This document shows, one piece after another, positions 28,752-34,548 of a DNA stretch of 34,548 nt. Made by a program: the position numbers and the translations under genes. Under the pieces are notes generated by a model. The model made no database searches and had not been told where the DNA came from. It saw only the letters and a list, made by a program, of their open reading frames with translations. The stretch is from Thermoanaerobacterales bacterium (GTDB lineage Bacteria > Actinomycetota > Acidimicrobiia > Acidimicrobiales > JACDCH01), in contig PKRH01000019.1 in NCBI GenBank assembly GCA_017577565.1, positions 1 through 34,548 on the forward strand, read 5' to 3'. Each line of letters starts with the position of its first letter. Positions within the stretch are counted from its first letter, which is position 1.

Positions 28752-30110
28752 ATGGCACGTTCGTCGGCGCCCGGCGGCGACCTGTTCAGCGCGGCGGCGG
28801 AGGAGCACCTGGCGCGCCAGGCGCCGCTCGCGGCGCGGCTGCGCCCCCAGCGGCTCGACGACATCGTCGGCCAGGACGAGCTGCTGGGGCCGGGCAGGCC
28901 GCTGCGGGTGCTGGTCGAGTCCGACCGGCTCTCGTCGGTGATCCTCTGGGGCCCGCCCGGCACGGGGAAGACGACGCTGGCCCAGGTGATCGCCCGCCAC
29001 ACGGCCAAGGCGTACGAGCAGCTGTCGGCCGTCTCCGCCACGGTCAAGGACGTCCGCGACACCGTGGCCCGGGCCGAGGCCCGGCTGGGGGAGCGGGGCC
29101 AGGGCACGATCCTGTTCCTCGACGAGGTCCACCGGTTCAACAAGGCGCAGCAGGACGCGCTGCTGCCGTCGGTGGAGAGCGGGCTGCTCGTGCTGGTCGG
29201 GGCCACGACCGAGAACCCCTACTTCGAGGTCAACGCGCCCCTGCTGTCGCGCTCGACGCTGTTCCGGCTCCAGCCGCTCGGCCCCGAGGCCGTCGCGACC
29301 CTCCTGCGCCGGGGCCTCGAGGCCGAGGGCGCCGAGGCCGACGAGGAGGCGCTCACCCACCTGGCCGACCGGGCCGGCGGCGACGGCCGCCACGCCCTGA
29401 CCTGCCTCGAGGTGGCCGTGGCGCTCGCCCGGGCCCGCGACCCCGGCGCGGCGCGGCCGGTCGTGACCCTGGCCGACGCCGAGGCCGCACTGGGCACGAA
29501 GCTCCAGCGCTACGGGCGGGACGAGCACTACGACGTCGTCTCCGCCTTCATCAAGAGCATCCGGGGATCCGACCCCCAGGCGGCCCTCCACTACCTCGCC
29601 CGCATGCTCGAGGCCGGCGAGGACGCCCGGTTCATCGCCCGGCGCCTCGTCATCCTGGCCAGCGAGGACGTGGGCGAGGCCGACCCGACGAGCCTCCTCG
29701 TGGCGACGGCCGCGGCGCAGGCCGTCGAGTACGTGGGGCTGCCCGAGGCCCAGCTCAACCTCGCCCAGGCGGTCGTCCACCTGGCCACGGCGCCCAAGTC
29801 CAACCGGACCGCGGTCGCCATCTGGCGGGCGCGGGAGGACGTCCGGCGCGGCGTCGGCGGCGAGGTGCCGGTCCACCTGCGGGACGCCCACTACCCGGGC
29901 GCGCGCTCGCTCGGGCACGGGGCGGGCTACGAGTATCCTCACGACGATCCGCGGGGGTGGGTGCCCCAGCAGTACCTTCCGGACGGGGCCCGCGACGTCG
30001 TCTACTACGAGCCCTCGCGGCACGGGTACGAGCAGGAGATCGCCGAGCGCATGGACCGACTGGCCGACGGTGGCCGTGAGCCCGCCCCGGGCGACGGGGA
30101 CCGATCGTGA
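28752..30110 (+). CDS. rarA: Replication-associated recombination protein A (RarA/MgsA AAA+ ATPase)
   Basis: The product has 452 residues. The AAA+ core has Walker A Gly-Pro-Pro-Gly-Thr-Gly-Lys-Thr (67–74), Walker B Ile-Leu-Phe-Leu-Asp124-Glu125-Val-His-Arg-Phe, and sensor 1 Gly-Ala-Thr-Thr-Glu-Asn-Pro. The helical tetramerisation domain carries Ser-Ile-Arg-Gly-Ser-Asp-Pro-x-Ala-Ala-Leu-His-Tyr-Leu-Ala-Arg-Met and Pro-Glu-Ala-Gln, both typical of RarA/WRNIP1. It acts at stalled replication forks. It is distinct from RuvB, also in this window, which has a winged helix instead. Its stop overlaps the next gene as GTGA. Confidence 0.95.
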   Translation: MARSSAPGGDLFSAAAEEHLARQAPLAARLRPQRLDDIVGQDELLGPGRPLRVLVESDRLSSVILWGPPGTGKTTLAQVIARHTAKAYEQLSAVSATVKDVRDTVARAEARLGERGQGTILFLDEVHRFNKAQQDALLPSVESGLLVLVGATTENPYFEVNAPLLSRSTLFRLQPLGPEAVATLLRRGLEAEGAEADEEALTHLADRAGGDGRHALTCLEVAVALARARDPGAARPVVTLADAEAALGTKLQRYGRDEHYDVVSAFIKSIRGSDPQAALHYLARMLEAGEDARFIARRLVILASEDVGEADPTSLLVATAAAQAVEYVGLPEAQLNLAQAVVHLATAPKSNRTAVAIWRAREDVRRGVGGEVPVHLRDAHYPGARSLGHGAGYEYPHDDPRGWVPQQYLPDGARDVVYYEPSRHGYEQEIAERMDRLADGGREPAPGDGDRS

Positions 30111-30493
30111 GCGCCTCCGACCTGGCCGCCACCATCGTGGCCGCCTCCAGCGTCGTCGCCGTGGTGCTGCTGGCCGTGGGGGTGGTGGCGCTCGTGCGCA
30201 CCCTGCGCGCCCTGCGCGAGGTCGCCACCGTCCTGCGCCAGGACGCCGCCCCGGTCCTGCACGACCTGCGCGACACCGTCGAGGCGGCCAACTACGAGAT
30301 CATGCGGCTCGACAACCTGGTGTCGACGGCCGAGTCGGTCACCGGGACGGTCGACTCGGCGTCCCGCCTGGCCTACATCGCCATGGCCAACCCGGTCATC
30401 AAGGGCGTCGCGTTCGCCAGCGGCACGGCGAAGGCGGCGCGCCGGCTGCGCCGCCGGACGGGCGGCGCCACCCGCAACGGCGACGGGCGGTGA
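30107..30493 (+). CDS. DUF948-like small membrane protein
   Basis: The product has 128 residues. One N-terminal membrane helix (about 7–30) is followed by a helical region (35–95) with heptad-like spacing (Leu-Arg-Ala-Leu-Arg-Glu-Val-Ala-Thr-Val-Leu), then Ser-Arg-Leu-Ala-Tyr-Ile-Ala-Met-Ala-Asn-Pro-Val-Ile-Lys and a basic tail. This resembles DUF948 proteins, often found near rarA and alaS in actinobacteria. Function unknown. The GTG overlaps the rarA stop, so it is translated as part of that unit. Confidence 0.8.
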   Translation: MSASDLAATIVAASSVVAVVLLAVGVVALVRTLRALREVATVLRQDAAPVLHDLRDTVEAANYEIMRLDNLVSTAESVTGTVDSASRLAYIAMANPVIKGVAFASGTAKAARRLRRRTGGATRNGDGR

Positions 30494-30545
30494 CGGCCGG
30501 ACGGCCCGCCCGCCCCCTGCGAGGCACGGACCCCGACCACCACCC

Positions 30546-30839
30546 ATGCTGAAGCGCACGTTCTGGTTCACCACCGGGCTGACGGCAGGGTTCGGCGGCG
30601 CCATGTGGATCCGCCGACGGGTCCTGCAGGCCGTGAGGCGCTACACGCCCGAGCACGTCCAGGACGAGGTGACCACGACGGTGAAGCGGCTCGGCACCGA
30701 CGTCCGGCGGCTCGGCACCGAGCTGCGGGCCGCCGTCGAGGAGGCCCGGGCCACCATGGCCGCGCGCGAGGCGGAGCTGCGGCGCGAGCTCGGCGTCGGC
30801 GCCGGGCCCGGGGCCCGCGACGGCGGGGGCCGCCAGTAG
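30546..30839 (+). CDS. Small actinobacterial protein, DUF6167-like
   Basis: The product has 97 residues. It begins Met-Leu-Lys-Arg-Thr-Phe-Trp-Phe-Thr-Thr-Gly and continues with a short hydrophobic Gly/Ala segment, Arg-Arg-Arg-Val, a helix with Tyr-Thr-Pro-Glu-His-Val, and a charged coiled-coil-like tail containing Ala-Ala-Arg-Glu-Ala-Glu-Leu. The N-terminal signature and the place just before alaS match a small family kept in actinobacteria (DUF6167 as I recall it). No function is known. The ATG has no obvious SD. The TAG stop is the first half of the alaS promoter-like box. Confidence 0.8.
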   Translation: MLKRTFWFTTGLTAGFGGAMWIRRRVLQAVRRYTPEHVQDEVTTTVKRLGTDVRRLGTELRAAVEEARATMAAREAELRRELGVGAGPGARDGGGRQ

Positions 30840-30842
30840 GCT
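30837..30842 (+). promoter_or_regulatory. Putative -10 box (TAGGCT) of alaS
   Basis: TAGGCT begins with the stop codon of the upstream gene and ends 10 bases before the ATG at 30853. A GGGAG (30843–30847) between them could also serve as an SD on a longer transcript. Confidence 0.35.
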
Positions 30843-30852
30843 GGGAGCCCGT

Positions 30853-33453
30853 ATGGCACCGCGGACCTCCGCCGAGCTGCGCCGCGCCTGGACGGACTTC
30901 TTCGCCGCCCGGCAGCACACCATCGTGCCCTCGGCCAGCCTCATCCCGACGCACCCGAGCGCCCCGATGTTCACCAACTCGGGGATGATGCAGTTCGTCC
31001 CCTACTTCCTCGGGGAGGAGGCCGTCCCGTTCGAGCCGCGGCGCGCCGCCTCGGTCCAGCGGTGCGTGCGGGCCGGGGGCAAGCACAACGACCTCGACGC
31101 CATCGGCCGGTCGCCGCGCCACCTCAGCTTCTTCGAGATGCTGGGGAACTTCAGCTTCGGCGACTACTTCAAGGCCGACGCCATCTCCTGGGCCTGGGAG
31201 TTCGTCACCGAGGTGCTCGAGCTGGACGCCGACCGCATCTGGGTGACGGTCCACGAGAGCGACGACGAGGCCGAGGAGATCTGGGCCGACGGCGTCGGCT
31301 TCCCCCGCGAGCGCATCCAGCGCATGGGGTCCGACAACTTCTGGGAGATGGGGGAGACCGGGCCCTGCGGCCCGTCGTCCGAGATCTTCTGGGACTACGG
31401 CCCCGAGCTGGGCCCCGACGGCGGCCCGGCCAACCCCGAGGCCGAGAACCGCTACGTCGAGATCTGGAACCTCGTCTTCCCCCAGTACCTGCGGGAGGCC
31501 GACGGGCACCTCAGCGACCTGCCGCAGAAGAACATCGACACCGGCGCCGGCCTGGAGCGGATCATGGCCGTCCTGGCCGGCAGCCCGAGCCTGTACGCCG
31601 CCGACACGCTGGCCACCCTCGTCGAGGAGGCCCAGTCGGTCACCGGTCACCGCCTCGGGCAGTCCGAGCTGGGCGACATCGCCCTGCGGCTCATGGCCGA
31701 CCACGCCCGGACGATGACGTTCCTCGTGGCCGACGGCGTCATCCCGTCCAACGAGGACCGGGGCTACGTCCTGCGCCGGATCATCCGGCGGGCCATCCGC
31801 TTCGCCTACCTGCTCGGCGTCGAGCGGCCGGTCCTGCCGGCGATGGTCGAGCGCACGATCGAGGTCATGGGCGAGGCCTACCCGGTCGTCGTCGAGAACC
31901 GCGACCTGGTCGTGCCGACGATCAGCCGCGAGGAGGAGACGTTCCGGAGGACGCTGGCCACCGGCTCCCAGATCCTCGACGAGCACCTCGACGAGCTCCA
32001 GCCGGGGGGCACGCTGCCCGGCTCGGTCGCCTTCCAGCTGCACGACACCTACGGCTTCCCGTTCGAGGTCACGCAGGAGACGGCCGAGATGCGCGGCTTC
32101 TCCGTCGACGTGGCCGGCTTCGAGGCCGCCATGGAGGAGCAGCGCCGGCGGGCCCGGGCCCACAGCAAGGCCGGCGGGGTGGCGACCGGCGACGAGGTGA
32201 CCCGCCAGCAGCAGCTGCTGGCCGAGCACGGCCCGACCGAGTTCACCGGCCGCGAGGAGTACGAGACGAAGGCCACGGTCATCGGCGTCATCGGCGACGG
32301 CGTCTACCTCGACCGCACGCCCTTCTACGCCGAGGCCGGCGGCCAGGTGGGCGACACCGGCGTCATCATCACGCCCACCGGCGTGGCCGAGGTGGTCGAC
32401 ACGGTCTACGCGCTGCCCGGCCTGCACAAGCACGTCGTGCGGATGCGGGAGGGCACGATCGAGGTCGGCCAGCAGGCCGACGCCCGCATCGACGGCGAGC
32501 GGCGCGACGCCATCCGGCGCAACCACACCGGCACCCACATCCTGCACTGGGCCCTGCGCGAGGTGCTGGGCAAGCACGTCAAGCAGCAGGGCTCGCTGGT
32601 CGCGCCCGATCGGCTGCGGTTCGACTTCAGCCACTACGAGGCGCTGACCCCCGAGCAGATCCGGGAGATCGAGGACCTGGCCAACCGCGAGATCCTCGAC
32701 AACGCGCCGGTCCGCCACTACGAGACGACGATGGAGGAGGCCCGCGCGGTCGGCGCCATCGCCTTCTTCGGCGAGAAGTACGGCGAGATCGTCCGGGTGC
32801 TCGAGGCCGGCCGCCACTCGGTCGAGCTGTGCGGCGGCACGCACGTGCGCCGGCTCGGCGACATCGGCCCGCTGAAGATCGTCTCCGAGGGGTCGATCGG
32901 CTCGAACCTCCGGCGCATCGAGGCCGTCACCGGCCACGGGCCGATCGAGCGCCTGCGCCAGCAGGAGGAGCTGCTGCACCGGGCGGCCGACGCCCTCGGC
33001 TCGACGCCCGAGGACCTGCCGGCGGCGGCCGAGAAGGTCCGGGCCGAGCTGAAGGCCGCCCGCGACGAGATCAAGGCGCTGCGGCAGCAGGTGGCCGCGG
33101 GCCGGGCCCGCGAGCTGGCCGCGCAGGCGGTCGACGGCGTCGTCGTCGCCCGGGTCGACGGGACCTCCCGCGACGAGGTGCGCGACCTGGCCGTCGCCGT
33201 CCGCCAGCAGCCCGGCATCCGGGCCGTCGTCATCGGCGGCGAGCCGGTCGGCGGCGGCGTCGCCCTCGTGGCCGCCACGACCAAGGAGAGCGGCATCGAG
33301 GCCCGTTCGCTGATCGCCGAGGCCGCCCGCACGGTGGGCGGCGGGGGCGGCGGCCGCAACCCCGAGCTGGCCGTGGCCGGCGGGCGCGACGCCTCGAAGC
33401 TGGACGAGGCCCTCGAGCAGGCCCGCGCCGCGGCCGCCGGCGCACCGGCGTGA
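30853..33453 (+). CDS. alaS: Alanyl-tRNA synthetase
   Basis: The product has 866 residues, full length. The class II core has Pro-Met-Phe-Thr-Asn-Ser-Gly-Met-Met-Gln-Phe near 38–48 and Ser-Phe-Phe-Glu-Met-Leu-Gly-Asn-Phe-Ser-Phe-Gly-Asp. The editing domain metal site is His558/His562 (His-Thr-Gly-Thr-His) and Cys660/His664 (Cys-Gly-Gly-Thr-His); it removes mischarged serine and glycine. The C-Ala domain has a helical stretch near 715–760 and the Gly-Gly-Gly-Gly-Gly-Arg-Asn-Pro-Glu-Leu-Ala motif. The gene precedes ruvX, a very widely conserved order. Confidence 0.97.
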   Translation: MAPRTSAELRRAWTDFFAARQHTIVPSASLIPTHPSAPMFTNSGMMQFVPYFLGEEAVPFEPRRAASVQRCVRAGGKHNDLDAIGRSPRHLSFFEMLGNFSFGDYFKADAISWAWEFVTEVLELDADRIWVTVHESDDEAEEIWADGVGFPRERIQRMGSDNFWEMGETGPCGPSSEIFWDYGPELGPDGGPANPEAENRYVEIWNLVFPQYLREADGHLSDLPQKNIDTGAGLERIMAVLAGSPSLYAADTLATLVEEAQSVTGHRLGQSELGDIALRLMADHARTMTFLVADGVIPSNEDRGYVLRRIIRRAIRFAYLLGVERPVLPAMVERTIEVMGEAYPVVVENRDLVVPTISREEETFRRTLATGSQILDEHLDELQPGGTLPGSVAFQLHDTYGFPFEVTQETAEMRGFSVDVAGFEAAMEEQRRRARAHSKAGGVATGDEVTRQQQLLAEHGPTEFTGREEYETKATVIGVIGDGVYLDRTPFYAEAGGQVGDTGVIITPTGVAEVVDTVYALPGLHKHVVRMREGTIEVGQQADARIDGERRDAIRRNHTGTHILHWALREVLGKHVKQQGSLVAPDRLRFDFSHYEALTPEQIREIEDLANREILDNAPVRHYETTMEEARAVGAIAFFGEKYGEIVRVLEAGRHSVELCGGTHVRRLGDIGPLKIVSEGSIGSNLRRIEAVTGHGPIERLRQQEELLHRAADALGSTPEDLPAAAEKVRAELKAARDEIKALRQQVAAGRARELAAQAVDGVVVARVDGTSRDEVRDLAVAVRQQPGIRAVVIGGEPVGGGVALVAATTKESGIEARSLIAEAARTVGGGGGGRNPELAVAGGRDASKLDEALEQARAAAAGAPA

Positions 33454-33469
33454 GCGGCCGGTCGGCCGC
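33454..33469 (+). repeat. Intercistronic hairpin between alaS and ruvX
   Basis: GCGGCC and GGCCGC form a 6-bp stem with a GGTC loop directly after the alaS stop, in a 31-base gap. It might attenuate or protect the transcript; ruvX has no promoter-like box of its own. Confidence 0.35.
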
Positions 33470-33484
33470 GGGCCGCCCCGGCGG

Positions 33485-33919
33485 GTGACCCGGGCGCTCG
33501 GCCTCGACCTCGGCGCGCGGCGCATCGGCGTCGCCCTGTCCGACAGCGGCGGCGTGCTCGCCACCCCCTACGAGGTGGTCGAGCGCACCGGCGACCGCGG
33601 GCGCGACCACGCCCGCGTGGCGGCGCTCGTCGACGAGACGGGCGCCGAGGTCGTCGTCGTCGGGCTCCCGCTGTCGCTCGACGGCACCGTCGGGCCAGCG
33701 GCGCGGGCCGTCCTCGAGGAGGTCGAGGAGCTGCGCGCCACGCTGGGGGTCGAGGTGGTGACCTGGGACGAACGCCTCTCGACGGTCGAGGCGGAGCGCA
33801 GCCTCCGGGCCGCGGGCGTGCGGAGGGGCCGACATCGCCGGATCGTCGACCAGGTCGCTGCTACGGTGATCCTCCAGTCGTGGCTGGATGCTGGACGGCC
33901 ACACGAGCCGCGGGAGTGA
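33485..33919 (+). CDS. ruvX: RuvX/YqgF family RNase H-fold protein
   Basis: The product has 144 residues. It has the RuvC-like fold with Asp8 (Leu-Asp-Leu-Gly-Ala-Arg-Arg-Ile-Gly), the Val-Val-Gly-Leu-Pro-Leu-Ser-Leu-Asp-Gly-Thr strand and loop, Asp95-Glu96-Arg-Leu-Ser-Thr and Asp122 in Val-Asp-Gln-Val-Ala-Ala. Family members are linked to pre-16S rRNA 5'-end processing and to junction cleavage. The GTG is the only start that keeps the conserved N-terminus; it has no clear SD and is probably co-transcribed with alaS. mltG usually follows directly in actinobacteria. Confidence 0.93.
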   Translation: MTRALGLDLGARRIGVALSDSGGVLATPYEVVERTGDRGRDHARVAALVDETGAEVVVVGLPLSLDGTVGPAARAVLEEVEELRATLGVEVVTWDERLSTVEAERSLRAAGVRRGRHRRIVDQVAATVILQSWLDAGRPHEPRE

Positions 33920-33988
33920 TGGGGACCCGCCACGCTCCTTCACGTCGATCGCGTCCTCGGACGCACCTGGACACCACGGACGCCGCGC

Positions 33989-34270
33989 ATGCCGTTCTCC
34001 GACCATGACGAGTCTTCGGGTTCCCGACGCCGACGTGGTCGGGGCAAGCAGGACGACTACGAGGAGTTCTGGACGCGGGAGCTGAAGGCGACCAAGCGCC
34101 GCCGGCGCCGGCGGGGCGGCGACGAGGACGACGGCGCCGACGACCTGACCGCCGACCTGCTGGGCGACGACGCACCGCCGCCCCGCCGGGCCGACCCGCC
34201 GTCACCGTCCGCACCGCGGCGGCCGGCCGCCCCGACCGTCGGGGGCGCCGGGGCCGGCGGCGCCCGGCGA
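33989..34270 (+). pseudogene. Arg-rich N-terminal fragment, possibly the start of mltG, cut at a junction
   Basis: An ATG at 33989, 69 bases after ruvX, opens a frame with no stop to the window edge. The first 80 or so residues look genuinely coding (G/C at nearly all third positions, structured charge pattern): Asp/Ser/Arg-rich, then Asp-Asp-Tyr-Glu-Glu-Phe-Trp-Thr-Arg-Glu-Leu-Lys, a run of six Arg, an acidic patch and a Pro/Arg/Ala segment. Such cytoplasmic heads precede the membrane helix of actinobacterial MltG, and mltG is expected here. No membrane helix or YceG domain follows. Instead, beyond about 34270 the reverse strand encodes a glycosyltransferase. The MltG identity rests on position only. 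There is no SD. Confidence 0.45.
34243..34265. repeat. Hairpin at the right-end junction
   Basis: GGGCGCCG (34243–34250) and CGGCGCCC (34258–34265) are perfect 8-bp inverted arms with a 7-base loop. They lie where plus-strand coding appears to give way to reverse-strand coding. Confidence 0.5.
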
Positions 34271-34548
34271 TCGGCCGGCGGCCCCCAGCGCGCCGGCGAG
34301 GTCGGCCCGAAGAGCACCACGGACGGGGTGCCGAACGCGGTCGCGAGGTGCCCAACTCCGGTATCCCCGGTGATCACGAGACGCGCCCGGGCGACGATGG
34401 CCGCGAGTTCGGCCAGGCCGGTGCGGCCGGCCAGCACCGCGCCCGGCGGCAGCCCCGCTACCGCCGCCACCCGCTCGGCCAACGGACGTTCCGCCTGGCT
34501 TCCGGTGACGACGGGTCGGTGGCCACGCGCCGCGAGCTCCCGGGCGAC
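34266..34548 (-). CDS. Family 9 glycosyltransferase (heptosyltransferase-like), partial
   Basis: The reverse-strand frame is open from the right edge. It shows the C-terminal donor half of GT9 enzymes: Arg-Pro-Val-Val-Thr-Gly-Ser, an Ala-Glu-Leu-Ala-Ala-Ile-Val-Ala-Arg-Ala helix, then Gly-Asp-Thr-Gly-Val-Gly-His-Leu-Ala and Val-Val-Leu-Phe-Gly-Pro-Thr-Ser-Pro-Ala-Arg-Trp-Gly-Pro-Pro. The N-terminal part lies beyond the window. After Trp-Gly-Pro-Pro-Ala-Asp-Arg the expected C-terminal 40–60 residues do not follow; the frame runs on as Pro/Ala/Ser/Arg-rich sequence to a stop at 34057, opposite apparently real plus-strand coding. So the gene seems truncated at about 34266–34280. The likely role is sugar transfer to a cell-surface glycan. 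Confidence 0.7.

Noticed and set aside
30568..33564. 998-residue reverse-strand open frame opposite alaS
   Set aside because: It is an antisense shadow of alaS with repetitive acidic and Arg-rich composition and no domain.
33919..34008. Short frame ATG to TGA (29 residues) just after ruvX
   Set aside because: It has no family signal, it overlaps the better frame starting at 33989, and its apparent SD is too close to the start.
1..34548. CRISPR arrays, insertion sequences, prophage or toxin–antitoxin genes
   Set aside because: I saw no regularly spaced direct repeats, transposase or integrase motifs, terminal inverted repeats with target duplications, or phage proteins on reading both strands.

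Overview
This is a GC-rich, densely coding chromosomal window, almost certainly from an actinobacterium. Its gene order follows the mycobacterial block pgsA1–PIM acyltransferase–pimA … pdxS … pdxT–yebC … ruvC–ruvA–ruvB … secD–secF–apt–relA … hisS–aspS … rarA … alaS–ruvX. queA and tgt sit between ruvB and yajC, as in the enterobacterial queA–tgt–yajC–secDF arrangement. A deep-branching class such as Acidimicrobiia would fit, but that is inference from gene order and composition; no rRNA or tRNA gene is present to settle it.

Layout. 1–3.1 kb: tail of an EamA transporter, a glutathione peroxidase-family gene, and a reverse-strand EF-G-like GTPase. 3.2–6.0 kb: three genes for phosphatidylinositol (mannoside) membrane lipids. 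6.0–7.6 kb: lemA and an M48 (HtpX-type) protease. 7.6–12.5 kb: the PLP synthase genes pdxS and pdxT, separated by a 2.5-kb reverse-strand gene for a large predicted beta-propeller lipoprotein, then yebC. 12.5–15.3 kb: a one-cysteine peroxiredoxin and the ruvCAB Holliday-junction genes. 15.3–20.9 kb: queA–tgt (queuosine tRNA modification) and yajC–secD–secF (protein export). 20.9–24.8 kb: apt, a RelA/SpoT synthetase/hydrolase, a reverse-strand FxLYD-like membrane protein and a 58-residue CsbD protein. 24.9–30.8 kb: hisS–aspS, an unrecognised reverse-strand membrane protein, rarA and two small membrane-linked genes. 30.9–33.9 kb: alaS and ruvX. After ruvX, where mltG normally lies, an Arg-rich N-terminus runs head-on into the tail of a reverse-strand family-9 glycosyltransferase; both seem cut at one point (about 34.24–34.28 kb).

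Regulation. Many genes with no Shine-Dalgarno (SD) sequence have a TAnnnT hexamer (commonest form TAGCCT) 6–12 bases before the start codon, the arrangement expected for leaderless mRNAs. Genes with clear SD sites (EF-G, pgsA, pdxT, relA, the FxLYD protein, csbD, the lipoprotein, peroxiredoxin) either have such a box further upstream or have none that I could see. Strong GC hairpins separate several units. Five gene pairs overlap as GTGA or ATGA.

The window is mainly core genome: I found no CRISPR array, transposase, phage gene, tRNA or rRNA, and no convincing new multi-gene system. The best leads are the leaderless-promoter signature, the lipoprotein inside the pdx region, and the right-end junction. 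No gene-free stretch exceeds about 200 bases; the largest (3069–3267 and 24401–24602) hold divergent promoters.
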